From the NCBI GenBank assembly GCA_018902385.1, contig JABSSW010000017.1, positions 434,001 through 498,000 on the forward strand: DNA of 64,000 bases, written 5' to 3'. Position numbers and translations under genes: made by a program. The notes beneath the pieces are model-generated. The model worked only from the letters and a program-made list of their open reading frames with translations, was not told where the DNA came from and did not search any database. Source of the DNA: Physcia stellaris. Taxonomy: Eukaryota; Ascomycota; Lecanoromycetes; Caliciales; Physciaceae. Of this stretch, positions 47,064-57,786 are shown piece by piece. The stretch's first letter is position 1. Every line of letters starts with the position of its first letter.

Positions 47064-48670
47064 ATGAACCCTCCGGCCATTTCTCAAGTCTTCCGGCGGC
47101 TATTCTCCCACCAGACCTGCTCTCGACGCATCTACACCTCCTCAGTTCCGCGATCCATAATTCGTTACCAGTATCGGACGTATCGCAAGAAGAGCTCCGA
47201 AGAGACCTACGTCGATGGCGGGTCAACGGAGAGCCATTGGCAGCAGCGAACCGAAATACTGCCACCAGATAAGGCTGAAGAATATGAGCGATACCCAATG
47301 GTCGATGCGAACGCGTTGCGGACTAGGAAAGAAAGACCGCGGAGGGTAAAGATGCTCACACGAGACTTTATTGAAGGTATAATTACCCCAGGTCTGGGAA
47401 TGGTGCGGTGGTGCTGAAGGACGGTGAAGATAGTCTCTACAACCCGAACTACGGTTACTTCCCCAAGCAAGCCGTCATCTTCACCCCCGGTGAACCCTTT
47501 GATTTCAATGCATTACCTGATGAAGCCGCCTTCCATAAGCTACTCGGGCAGCGGTATACGGAGTTCGAGGATGCGCTGGATGAGCATTCTCCGAGCGACA
47601 CGCGGCAGCTATGGCACACCCCCACGGAATTGTTCAGACCGCACTATGGCGAGGCAATTGCGCATTACCTGGTCACCAATTATAGGCTCCTACACCATCC
47701 CTTCCACGATCTGATAATATACGAGATGGGCGCTGGAAACGGCACATTGATGTTGAACATCCTAGATTTCATTCGTGATTTCCATCCAGATGTATATCAG
47801 CGTACTAAGTTCAAGATCATTGAGATAGCCCCAGAGTTAGCAAAGCTGCAGACCGCACAGCTAGAGCGAACAGCCGACTCGCGAGGACACACCGACCATG
47901 TCGAGATCATCAATCGCTCCATCTTCAATTGGGATATCTACGTCGCCTCTCCCTGCTACTTTCTCTCTCTTGAAGTCTTTGACAACTTCGCTCATGACAG
48001 TATCCGCTATGATCCCTTTACCGAACAACCTCTCCAAGGCTCGGTCCTGATAGACAACGCCGGCGACTTCTTTGAATTTTACACCAAAGGCATCGATCCT
48101 GTAGCTTCGCGATACCTCAGGGTCAGACATGATGCCGCGTCACGACCGTTTCAGCATCCTGTGATGGGATCTAGGTGGAAGAGGATGCTCCGAGCAAGGT
48201 TGCCGTTCGCAGCAAACTTGACGGTACCGGAGTTCATACCAACAAGGTTGATGCAGTTCTTCGACATATTGCAGAGATACTTTCCCCTGCACCAGCTGCT
48301 AGCAAGCGATTTCAATGCGCTTCCAGATGCGATTAAAGGTGTCAATGCGCCAGTTGTGCAGACGAGGTATCAGCGACGAACAGTGCCTGTGACGACACCA
48401 TTGGTAGGTTTTCTGTTCTCTGGCGACTGCTCATCTAACCAATGCTGACTATCTATAAAGGTTCAACAAGGCTACTTCGACATCCTTTTCCCAACCGATT
48501 TCGCTGTAATAGAAGACATCTATCGGGCGATAACGGGCCGGCTGACGCGGGTATTGAGTCATGAGGATTTTTTGCGGAGATGGAGCGACGTAGAGGCAAC
48601 GCAGTGTCGGAATGGCGAATCGCCTATGCTAAGCTGGTACAAGAATGCAAGCGTCTTGACCACTGTATAG
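47064..48670 (+). CDS. NDUFAF7/MidA-type mitochondrial arginine methyltransferase, complex I assembly
   Basis: Exons 47064-47376, 47430-48403 and 48461-48670 give 498 residues. The N-terminus is an Arg/Ser presequence (RRLFSHQTCSRRIYTSSVPR). DFIEDSLYNPNYGYFPKQAV is a family signature; IIYEMGAGNGTLMLNILDFI (about 200-220) is the SAM-binding glycine loop; KIIEIAPELAKLQ and YFLSLEVFDNFAHDSI follow, the latter replacing the usual NELFDALP-type segment. It ends LRRWSDVEAT...SWYKNASVLTTV. NDUFAF7 dimethylates an arginine of the 49-kDa complex I subunit. The frame is open upstream into the LINE tail, but the ATG at 47064 starts the presequence. The LINE tail lies about 70-80 bp upstream, so the native promoter has been pushed 13.6 kb away or was very short. 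Confidence 0.88.
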
Positions 48671-48894
48671 AATTCCTCTATGTATATACGCGAGGTAGCA
48701 AAACCCTTCACAGATATCGTGAACGAATGCTGACAAGAATGAACAAAAATCGTTGGCTTTCGGGTAAAACAGATCTGAAGCACTCAAGCCTTGCGCTCTG
48801 AGCAAATATATGCTTCGAAACTCTTGAGTTTCCAGACTGGAATGTACGAATACCAGAGTCGCTCTAGCCATGAACGAGTTGCCAATGACAAACT

Positions 48895-49818
48895 TCAGGC
48901 TTTTCCGAGTCTGGATGCTGACCGTGGCGACAAATCGGGTGCTTCAGATTGTGGTCGTAAGGATATCCAAAGTGGTGTCACAGGCTGATTCCGATGTCTG
49001 GTTTTGGCTGCTTTGATGTATCTTTCTTCTGGGTCTTCAGGCTCTACCATTTCATCGGATAATCCAGGAAGGCCAACACTTGCAACTTCACGATATCCTT
49101 GGCCAACGACAGATCCATTTCGAGTGATGTCCTGGAGCCCTGCTTCACTGATGCATAATTTCTGGACGTCAATATCCTTAGCCCACAGGTGATCTTTGTA
49201 CTTCGTGTATAGATCACGCGCGTCAACCAGAGGCTTCCTTCTAGGCTTCCTTCCATGCCCGTACTTAGCTACGTTGAGGTGTAATTTCAACTCGTTAGTA
49301 GTGAGATATGTGGTTTGCATGATCCTCGCACAGGGCTTCCCTGAAGCGGGGATCTGATGCGGATTTTTATGGGGATAGGCGCCCAATTCTACGAAGCACT
49401 GCCTGAGCCTATCTCGTAGCCGTTGGAGATCGAAGGGGCTATCCTGAATGAAGGCAGCGAACTCTGACACTCTATCAGCTTCACAATCAGGTCTAAGTCC
49501 ACGTAAGGTAATTGATTTTGGCGTCGCTATAGAGGATGGGGATATGGGTGTTGCGATCTGAGTCTCTTCCAAGATTCGTCGAACTTCTGGGCTGCGCAGT
49601 AGGTGTTCGGCCTTGTCCACTTGTGCCTTGTCCTGCAGTCTTAGTGGCTCGATAGAATATCGCAGCTCTCGCCCATTGACCCATGCCGCTCGTGGAAGTG
49701 CCCCAGCAAGTGGATCGTTTATTATCTCGGACAACGCGTCGTTCACTCTTGCGCTTGAGGCTCTGGTTCCTACCGGAATGTAAAGAAAGTGGGTACAAAC
49801 ACCAGGAGGAAGCCTCAT
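48895..49818 (-). CDS. AKAP7/2H phosphoesterase-like domain protein, first His motif altered
   Basis: Single exon, 307 residues from the ATG at 49818. The layout follows AKAP7 2'-5' RNA-ligase-like domains: THFLYIPVG at the start, a middle strand ELRYSIEPLRL, TPKSITLRGLRPD, then TNELKLHLNVAKYG and DARDLYTKYKDHLWAKDIDV, with KLCISEAG. The 2H superfamily needs two His-x-Thr/Ser motifs. Here the first site reads RYSIE (no His) and the second HLNV (His kept, Thr missing), so ordinary 2H catalysis is doubtful. It could bind nucleotide or RNA without cutting. The C-terminal 70 residues are charged and disordered. Convergent with the NDUFAF7 gene. Confidence 0.65.
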   Translation of the reverse strand: MRLPPGVCTHFLYIPVGTRASSARVNDALSEIINDPLAGALPRAAWVNGRELRYSIEPLRLQDKAQVDKAEHLLRSPEVRRILEETQIATPISPSSIATPKSITLRGLRPDCEADRVSEFAAFIQDSPFDLQRLRDRLRQCFVELGAYPHKNPHQIPASGKPCARIMQTTYLTTNELKLHLNVAKYGHGRKPRRKPLVDARDLYTKYKDHLWAKDIDVQKLCISEAGLQDITRNGSVVGQGYREVASVGLPGLSDEMVEPEDPEERYIKAAKTRHRNQPVTPLWISLRPQSEAPDLSPRSASRLGKA

Positions 49819-50235
49819 CTTCAATCTATATTTCTTGCACGAGAATAATACATGAAAGTGATAGAGGAAGTGATCAGGTCAACGAGAAAGAAAGCAAGGG
49901 GGGGCTCGGGGAAAAAGTTGCGTGTTGCTGCACGCACACTGCACTCATACTGTAGCGTGGCAGGGAACCTTCAAATTCTCCTACTACTTGAGATTTCTCA
50001 ATAGCCAACGTCAGGAAACCGTAAAGATGGTCATCTTTGAAGCCTCTCATGGCAATTGATCACTCTCAGGTTTCAGTCTTGGGCAAAGTACCTTATGAAA
50101 TGTACTTAGCAAGGTGAAAACCACCTGAAAGCACTGGTGGTGCGGGATTCCATTTCAGTGGCTTGGCACAAGCTCTCGCAAGCTTCAGAACCTTCTCACC
50201 CATGCCTTCAATTCCTCATCAGCCGCACGGAAGCA
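49819..50235. promoter_or_regulatory. Divergent promoter region of the 2H-like and cysteine synthase genes
   Basis: 417 bp between divergent starts. Has CAAAGTACCTTATG at about 50086-50099, another of the recurring GTACCTT elements. Confidence 0.45.
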
Positions 50236-51761
50236 ATGCTCCCTCGTCTGCGCTTTCGTTTACCCTCTCTTCCTATCGCCTTCACCCTCCCCACCGCCTT
50301 CTTCACGGGCGTCCTCCTCACCCTCTGCTTCCCCTCCCTAACCCCGTATTTCCGCCCCTACCTCCCCTTCCTCTACCGCAGCTGGCGCGCCCAGAAAGAT
50401 GATCGGAACGCCATCGCTGGCGCGGGGCTCCAAAGTGGAAAGAGCGGACGCAGTCGTGGGATCGCAATGGAGGATCATGAGAGCGAAGAAGAAGAATCCG
50501 ACGACGAGGGCAGAGGAAGCGGGGCCAGCAAGAGCAAAGCTAGGACGGCGGTGGAGATAGGCGAAGGGCTCGAGTCATGCGTGGGCAACACGCCGCTCTT
50601 CCGCATCAAAAGCCTCAGCGACGAGACGGGCTGCGAGATCCTCGCCAAAGCCGAGTTTCTCAACGGGGGTGGGGGAAGTCCGAAGGATAGGGTAGCTCTT
50701 AACATGATCAAGACGGTATACATGAACTTCAATCAAACTACACGCTTAAGCTCCATTGCCAGGTGAATCTTGCAATCTGACTCTGGTGACGGTTCGTAGG
50801 CAGAACAACAAGGTCTCCTAACCCCTCACAATGGCGACACTATCTATGAAGGCACCGTAGGCTCCACCGGCATCTCTCTCGCCACCGTATGTCGCGCGCG
50901 GGGCTATAAAGCCCACATCTGCATGCCCTCCGACGTGGCTACTGAAAAGTCTGATCTCCTACTCAAGCTTGGCGCTATTGTTGAACGTGTTCAGCCAGCT
51001 TCGATCATTGACCCTGATCACTTTGTCAACCGCGCCCGTAGGCTGGCTGTAGAGCATAGTGCTGATCCGTGTAAGCCTGGCCGGGGTTACTTCGCTGATC
51101 AATTCGAAAATGAGGCCAATTGGATGGCACATCTCGAGGGCACAGGACCCGAGATCTACAAGCAATGTGGGGGAAAGCTGGACGCTTTCGTGGCAGGAGC
51201 GGGTACGGGAGGCACAATCGCAGGCGTAGCGACGTACCTGAAGGGTGAGATGGGTGTGGGAGGTGTGAAGATCGTGCTAGCTGATCCGCAAGGGAGTGGA
51301 CTGTATAATAAGATCACAAACGGGGTGATGTTCAACGCTACCGAAAGGGAAGGAACACGAAGGAGACATCAGGTTGATACCATCGTTGAAGGCATTGGGA
51401 TCAACAGGGTGACCGCGAATTTTGAAGTCGGGAGAGAGCTAATTGATGATGCTATCAAGGTAACAGACAGCCAAGCGTTGGCGATGGCCAGGTGGTTAGT
51501 AGAGAAAGATGGGATCTTCGTGGGTAGTAGCAGTTGTGTCAATTGTAAGCCGAGCCCATTACTGCTGACTTGATTCCGCTCACATGTTGAGAAGGTTTTG
51601 CAGCTGTCAAACTTGCAAAAGCAATGGGTCCAGGCCACAGGATCGTGACCATCTTGTGTGATTCCGGGGCCAGACATCTCTCGAAGTTTTGGGCCTACGC
51701 CGGAAGCGTAGGAGGAGAATCAGACACCAACCTGAACGATATAATTGATAAAGATTGCTAA
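50236..51761 (+). CDS. Membrane-anchored cysteine synthase-like PLP enzyme (Mcy1/CysB type)
   Basis: Exons 50236-50715, 50800-51544 and 51595-51761 give 463 residues. The start MLPRLRFRLPSLPIAFTLPT plus AFFTGVLLTLCFP is a single membrane segment, followed by an acidic Ser-rich linker. The catalytic domain opens GLESCVGNTPLFRIKSLSDE. Lys150 in GGGGSPKDRVALNMI is the PLP Schiff-base lysine; EGTVGSTGISLA is the substrate loop; GAGTGGTIAG (about 295) binds the PLP phosphate; SSSCVNCFAAVKLAK ends the fold. This matches fungal cysteine synthase 2 / yeast Mcy1, which sits on the mitochondrial outer membrane. The family makes cysteine from O-acetylserine and sulfide, but activity of the anchored type is unsettled. 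The frame is open upstream without an ATG. Confidence 0.85.
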
Positions 51762-51906
51762 GCAACGACCATCAAAATACAGGAAAACATCCTCGGATTG
51801 CAATGCCACCAATGGAAGGGCCACAGATGAGTCCAGTTCGCTCAACCGTTGGTACAGACTGGAAGAAATATCATTGAGATTCAAGCTCTATAGCAAACAT
51901 ATGAGA

Positions 51907-53655
51907 CTACCAGATCAAAGACTTCCTACGCTTCCTTGCAGACGCCTGCGCCATGCATCTTCCCAGCGCAACCCTCTGGTGGATTGGAGTCGATAACTCA
52001 TCCTCACTGCCATCGTCGAGCTGAAGAATTTGCAGCCTGGAAGATAGTGCTGGCGTAATCGTGTTTGGTGGCACTTTCGCAAGAATACGACTCTGGGGAG
52101 CCGTATTAGGCGGTGCTAGCTCATCTTCACTTAAATCATCGATTGGCCCGCTAGGCGAGCTCAAAGCCGTTGTGGCCTTCGACGAGTACGTATACTTCTT
52201 CTTCTTAGTCCGAATCGTTACAGGAGTAACAGAAGAAGGCGCTGTAGCAGGCTGAGGCACAGGAGCTGAATTCTTCGGAGAAACGGACTCTAGTTGAGGA
52301 GGTGATTGGGGAGGTACGGAACTTTCGTTGAGACTTTCAAGGGACACTCTCGCAGAGCTATGCCCATGAATTGCCACAGCAGGTTTCTCAAGATGCTGTT
52401 GCAAGCCATTCATGAAATCTTCAAAAGACACATCGTTGTTTGGACATGGCGATGTTGATCTTTCTGTTCGAGGTGAGCTAACTTTGGAAGACGGCTCTCG
52501 ATGTTTCTCTTGTTGTAGTAGTTGCTCATTAGCCCTAAAGTCAAAGCCATCTGCTTGAAGCTCATCAATATCCGTGTCCTCTAGATTTATTCGGTGCAGT
52601 ATATTTGACTGCACTCTTGCAACCTTAGATGGCATTACGCTGCTAGCGATATTCGAGACGTTGTTCCAGCACTGCTGGTGCTTACTCACACCCGAAATTA
52701 ATTTCTGAGAGCGGTAATGTAGACTTTTCGCGTTGCGATCGGGAAAGTACGGCTCCAGCTGGGCAAAGGTCATGTCCGTGGTACTACGTAGGTGTCGTAG
52801 TAGCTTTTCCTCTTCAAGCGTCCAGGGCTTGCTGGGCAATCTCTTCCGCTTGAGACTGTCTGAAGAGTCCTTGCTGGTGCTCAATGATGGCATTGATGCC
52901 CTTCGCAGCTTGGATGTAGGCTTTGAAGTTTGGATGGGCGTTCCGTTGTTCTTGGGCCGGCGTCCTCCTGACTGTAGGGCCCACAGCGAACCTGTGTTTG
53001 GCGACTCAGATCTCTCCCGTCTTCTCTCTTCATCCAGCTTTACTGTCAGACTCGATCGCTGCGCCTGTGTCTTATTATCTATAGGCAATGGTGGAGCTTG
53101 CCATGCTGGCTCTATTGGCGGATCATATACCTCCACTTGGCGATGATTAAGTCGGTTTAATACACTGTCGATATTAAGTTTGCGCAAAGGTGTTTTAAGT
53201 GAGGTTAACGATTGTGGGTGTCCCCGACTTAAGCCCTCAGGTTGGCCAGATGAAGACCTAACAACTTCTTCCATCTCAATGTCCGAGTTTGGGTTCGATT
53301 TAGTGTTGCTCTCCAGGCTTGAGCTGAAGCTAGACGGCACTGTAACGCCGTACACCGAGCTACTACTGAGGCGCCCATTCGCTATTGCATGTTCAAGCAC
53401 ACTCTGACCGGACGAATTGTTGCCCCCTCCCACATCTTGCTCGTTAGCCATGCTTTTAAGGTGGCCTTTATCGACGACAACCTTCCCTGTCTGAAAGTCG
53501 ATCTCATCCCCAACATCACTGAAGTCCCTCCCATATTTCTCGAAGATAGCCTCGAATCTGGACTTCAAATGGAGGTCGTTGCGAGCTCGTTTCTCGTAGA
53601 GCTCTGCATATGAATCGTCATAGTTGAGCCGGCGTCGTTTCATTTGGCGATTCAT
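51907..53655 (-). CDS. SCM3: Scm3/HJURP-like CENP-A chaperone with Myb-like domain
   Basis: Single exon, 582 residues from the ATG at 53655. LHLKSRFEAIFEKYGRDFSD, then VGDEIDFQTGKVVVDKGHL (about 27-65) matches the Scm3/HJURP core that binds CenH3-H4. A Myb/SANT-type domain lies at about 270-330: KPWTLEEEKLLRHLRSTTDM, LEPYFPDRNAKSLHYRSQKL. Filamentous ascomycete Scm3 proteins are known to carry extra DNA-binding domains. The rest is Ser/Pro-rich and disordered, with a KKKKYTY patch and a C-terminal DDGSEDEL motif. Role: loading the centromeric histone. The core call is by motif memory; if wrong, it is a Myb-like nuclear protein. Confidence 0.7.
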   Translation of the reverse strand: MNRQMKRRRLNYDDSYAELYEKRARNDLHLKSRFEAIFEKYGRDFSDVGDEIDFQTGKVVVDKGHLKSMANEQDVGGGNNSSGQSVLEHAIANGRLSSSSVYGVTVPSSFSSSLESNTKSNPNSDIEMEEVVRSSSGQPEGLSRGHPQSLTSLKTPLRKLNIDSVLNRLNHRQVEVYDPPIEPAWQAPPLPIDNKTQAQRSSLTVKLDEERRRERSESPNTGSLWALQSGGRRPKNNGTPIQTSKPTSKLRRASMPSLSTSKDSSDSLKRKRLPSKPWTLEEEKLLRHLRSTTDMTFAQLEPYFPDRNAKSLHYRSQKLISGVSKHQQCWNNVSNIASSVMPSKVARVQSNILHRINLEDTDIDELQADGFDFRANEQLLQQEKHREPSSKVSSPRTERSTSPCPNNDVSFEDFMNGLQQHLEKPAVAIHGHSSARVSLESLNESSVPPQSPPQLESVSPKNSAPVPQPATAPSSVTPVTIRTKKKKYTYSSKATTALSSPSGPIDDLSEDELAPPNTAPQSRILAKVPPNTITPALSSRLQILQLDDGSEDELSTPIHQRVALGRCMAQASARKRRKSLIW

Positions 53656-54169
53656 GCTGGGAAGCTCATCGGAGCAAGGCAAGCAAAATGTTTACGAGCT
53701 GGCAGCTCCGACAAAAGTGTGCAAATTATGTGTGTTTACGGTTGTTGAGGGACGCGGGTTCCTACCGCGTAAATAAAACTACTATGACGACCAAGCTAGC
53801 CCCAAAGCAGGGCCTGTCGAGGGATCAAACATCCAGCTAATATGATAGTAACGGGATAAGTACTTCTCAATATCGAGCGTCTAGCGAGTACCTAAGCGTA
53901 TGAGATGTCATATGATTTATCACTTGGATACCCTCACTGAGCACCGAGAGACACTATGATTTGGCATAGAAGGAAGAGATTTAGGGATCACCGACATCAC
54001 GGTTCACCACGTCGTTATGGAAAGGAGTTATAGATGATGAATGAACCGATGAATGCACCGTGAATGCCGTTATGTCAAGTACTTAATCCGACGCCTTTCA
54101 ACCCGGGGTATCTCTGACCTCACTTCTCTCCTTCGCATTATGTAGCAATCGGCGTAGTCTAACATTCCC
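53656..54169. other. Intergenic, Scm3 promoter side
   Basis: 514 bp between two minus-strand genes; no gene or repeat seen. Confidence 0.45.
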
Positions 54170-54527
54170 TCATCTGTATTTGCCCATCATGCCTGGAAGC
54201 TTTCTCCTACGAGATGTCAGTTTTATTGGACGGTCCCCCAAATTAAAGCGCAGGTAACTATACATTGCCATTTTAGCGACCTGCTTGATGCGCTGTGAGA
54301 GCTTTTGGTTCATGGCTCTATTCTTTGCCTCGTTGTTGGGATTGTTGAACCTTTCACCTCCGAATTTCCTCTCCAACTTGTCGAGCACTAAACTGACGCT
54401 TAGCCAAAGTCATCGATACGTAGAGGAGGCTGTACACGGGAAGTGAACAAGGCGAGGAATCAGTAGCGGACGTACTTTTAGATATAGGATCGCTGCCGCC
54501 CTGCGCATGTTGTTGCTGTTGATCCAT
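54170..54527 (-). CDS. Small conserved-looking protein, unknown function
   Basis: Exons 54527-54476 and 54387-54170 (88-bp intron, GTACGT...TTTAG) give 89 residues. It starts MDQQQQHAQGGSDPISKM. LDKLERKFGGERFNNPNNEA, KLSQRIKQVAKMAMYSYLRF and GDRPIKLTSRRRKLPG look like an ordered basic helical protein. There is no signal peptide or clear membrane helix. I cannot name the family. The dense, uniform sequence and clean splice signals make it a real gene despite its size. Confidence 0.6.
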
Positions 54528-54903
54528 TCTGGATGATTCACGGAGTATATCGTATCTGTTTTGGATCGTAGAAGTTACTGTCCGAAAGATCGTTGCGCCT
54601 TGGTAGACGAAAAAAGTGGAAAAGAAGAGACATGCTGGTGCTTTTGTACAAGACCCTGCGCAATCGGTATGCAGGTTTCGCTTTGTAAGGGTGAATTGGG
54701 ACAAGCGTTGAACCAAAATCGTCATTCACGTTTATTGTTGATTTCAGCCACATCAACTGAGCCCCATCAAGATAAGATAAGTTGCTGACATGTGACACTA
54801 CACCTCAACTAAGGTACAAATCATATATCACTTTAGCTGAGCTACTTGTTCTATGTAAAACCTTCTGATCCGACTATAAGAGTACGTCCGGACATGATTA
54901 GCC
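54528..54903. promoter_or_regulatory. Divergent promoter region of the small gene and ATG6
   Basis: 376 bp between divergent starts; nothing specific recognised. Confidence 0.4.
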
Positions 54904-56571
54904 ATGAACTGTCAACGGTGCCGAACGCCTCTGAAGCTCGACGGCTCACTCCAAGACCTAAACCCGGCAGCGTTTGATTTACTTGTAGGTCGGTTTAGTC
55001 GTCATCTCATCGTCGTGCGATGCTAATTCCCTCTAGGCTCCACTGGAAAATTAGTCGATCCCAATACCAGCCCGAGTCGTCTGCCTTTTCCTAACGAGCG
55101 AAAAGATGTCTACGACAAAGTATCACAAGACGCATCATCACCAGTCTTCAAAAGGGTGATCCCTCAAGCCCGGCATGGGTTTGGGTCTCAGCCAGCGATG
55201 GCCGCTTCGGCAAAAGCTGGACTAAAAGACAATCCTGCCATGTCCTTCGTTATGCTCACTGACTCACAAGTTGTTCCTCCTCAACCGACAAAAATCGGAA
55301 ATATTGAAAGCCCCAAATCGAAGAGTGCAAATCCCGTCCCACAGAGCAGCGTCAATGGGCCTGATAGATTCTCAGACCGTGTTGAATCGGTCACTCGATT
55401 GTTTGAGATTGTTTCTGCGCGCTCAGATATCGACCATCCTGTATGTACGGAATGCACCGAGCTCCTGTTGACTTCCCTGCAAAATCGCCTCTCATCGACA
55501 ACGAAAGAACGGGACGCCTACATCAATTTCCTCAAAACGCTCAAAAACAATGCGCCATCTCCGTCTGAGGTACGAAAAGCCGAGTCTGCCCTAAAAGCAA
55601 CGCAGGAAGAAGAGGCCCGAGCGTTTTCAGAACTGGTAGCTCTTGAGAAAGAAAAGGCCTCTCTTGATGCTGAAGTAGCGCGTCTCGAGGCCGACTCTCT
55701 AGCGCTCGATGCCGAGGAGAAGGCTTTCTGGCGGGATCGAAATGCCTTTGCATTGAAGCTTTCTTCGTTTCAAAACGAACGCGATGCTCTCAATGCAGCT
55801 TACGACCATGATTTGCAGCAGTTGGAACGCCTACAGCGTACAAACGTCTATAATGACACGTTCTGTATCGGTCACGATGGCTACTTTGGCACTATTAACG
55901 GCCTTCGCCTTGGGCGACTTCCGCCGCCACAAAATGTTGATTGGACCGAAATCAATGCCGCATGGGGTACTGCAGCTTTGCTACTGAATACTGTGGCCGA
56001 TAAGCTGGGCTTCACTTTCCGAGGCTACCGTATAAAGCCCATGGGTAGCATGTCCCGGATCGAAAAGTTAGAGAGTTCATCAGCCTCTGCCCCAGCATCA
56101 GTGCCACGTACCAATTCTACCACTTCTAGTCCTAGTAGCCAGATAAAGTCGACGCCTCTTGATCTCTATTCCTCGGGAGACCTCCCCATAGGCCGGATGA
56201 TGTTTCATCGTCGTCTTGATGCAGGTATGGTTGCTTTTCTTGAGTGTCTCCGTCAGCTTGGCGAATTTGTTCAGACTGGCGATGTCTCGACCACAAGCTC
56301 TACCCGTTCCTCAAATCCAAGTAGTCCAGCCGCAGTAAGGTCTCCCAATAAAGCAAAGTCGTCTGCTGCAGCAAGTCCTGTGACTACAGAGCCCAGCACA
56401 GCTTTACCATATCGAATATACAAGGATAAGATTGACGATGTAAGTATCAAGCTGGGTGTCAGTCAAGACGAGGCCTGGACTAGAGCATGCAAGTATGCTC
56501 TTACATGTTGTAAATTTCTCTTAGCTCATGCAAGCAATACTGGGGGCCAAAGTAGGAGAGAGACTCGATAA
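54904..56571 (+). CDS. ATG6: ATG6/VPS30 (beclin 1), PI3-kinase complex subunit
   Basis: Exons 54904-54988 and 55037-56571 (48-bp intron) give 539 residues. The start MNCQRCRTPLKLDGSLQDLN, with PAAFDLLVGSTGKLVD across the intron, is the fungal Atg6 signature. RLFEIVSARSDIDHPVCTEC precedes a coiled coil (about 210-300, EEARAFSELVALEKEKASLD). The BARA/evolutionarily conserved domain follows: NDTFCIGHDGYFGTINGLRL, VDWTEINAAWGTAALLLNTV, FTFRGYRIKPMGSMSRIEKL, and LDAGMVAFLECLRQLGEFV. Two Ser/Pro-rich inserts enlarge the BARA part. Atg6 joins Vps34 and Vps15 in autophagy (Atg14) and vacuolar sorting (Vps38) complexes. Confidence 0.95.
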
Positions 56572-56988
56572 AATCATAGCAAACCTCGTTGAAAGTTATC
56601 GCAGTGTTGTGAAGAGAAATGGAAGAGCAATTGTCATAGCAGCTGAGCATGACGTATGATGAGGATAAACTGCTATAAGAGTAAAATCACGATTTCCCAA
56701 GAACGGAATTGCCAGGGTTCCACCGTATGTTGACGTCCATCGGTCGACACAGTATTGCTCCGAGGTTCTACCACGTAGGAAGTGTCACAGACACCATTCG
56801 AAGACACTCACATATTTACAAAACTTGTCGAACGCTCGATGACCTTGAGTAAACCTTCGATTGGACCCAGCCTCGATAACACTGCACCCGGAGCCAATTC
56901 GTAAATAACACCACGGAAGGCATGTAATGGAAAGCCTGGGCTCATCAATCAACACACTGACAGGCTGTAGCAAGTTTCAGTCACCAAT
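56572..56988. other. Intergenic, downstream of ATG6
   Basis: 417 bp between two plus-strand genes. No supported gene. Confidence 0.4.
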
Positions 56989-57786
56989 ATGAACGCCGGT
57001 TACCCGTCTTTGGACTCTCATGCTCAGTCCACTGATCCTACGGAAGAATCCACCTCTTCACGTGAGTTCCTGCAACACCCTCCGATTTCATGTCGTAAGA
57101 TAGAAGCTAACTTCATCCATAAAAGTGAAGCCAGCTTATCAAATCGACTCTGAGCTATCGTGCATCTTAGATACGGAAATGGCTTCGATCAGTCCCGTCG
57201 ACAAGGGCACTCCTGATATTGCCAGCAACAGCAACACCCACAGCACGCTCGCCGTCGCAGACGACGTCTCTATCGCGGACAGCGTCTCCTGCGCCGACAA
57301 CAATAAAGATCGTGCCTCCAGCGACACCAATACCCAAGACAACCACTCCATGCCCTACGCCCCCAGCACCTCCAACGACATCGGCTCCCTCTTCGTCCAA
57401 GAACCCCCCACCACCGCCCACGAAAACCGCACCATCCACCCGACCCGCTTCCGCACTCCCTCCCCACCCCCTCCACCAACCCCGTACCCAACCCCCGTGT
57501 CCCCCACACCATGATCCAGCGCCCCATCCGCATCACCGAAAAGGAAGCCGCGCTGCTAAAGCGCATGCAAGCCTTCGTAGAGGAATACGAGTCTCTGACG
57601 CGGAAGTCGAGCACCAAGAACAACGGTGGCAAGGGGAATAAAGTGTCCTGGGATGATAAGTATAAGCGGTTGGTGACGGGGCTGGATCGGGCCGTGCAGA
57701 TACATTTGAAGAACGGGGTGCCGAGGGTCGCGAGCAGGAGGGCGAGGGATAGTCGTCAAGCTGGTGGTGAGGAGGGTGGTGCTTGA
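56989..57786 (+). CDS. Unrecognised protein; frame shift within a C-rich stretch
   Basis: Exon 1 (56989-57061) encodes MNAGYPSLDSHAQSTDPTEE; a 64-bp intron follows, then exon 2 from 57126. The first half is Ser/Asp/Asn-rich and disordered (LSCILDTEMASISPVDKGTP). The frame runs into a stop at 57514 after a Pro-rich run. A second frame continues at once with MIQRPIRITEKEAALLKRMQ, FVEEYESLTRKSSTKNN and VSWDDKYKRLVTGLDRAVQI, an ordered helical domain that I cannot name. One extra base within the C-rich 57458-57505 stretch makes a single 244-residue frame, and the base count fits exactly. Either one gene with an assembly undercall, or two genes with the second starting at 57511. Confidence 0.55.
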
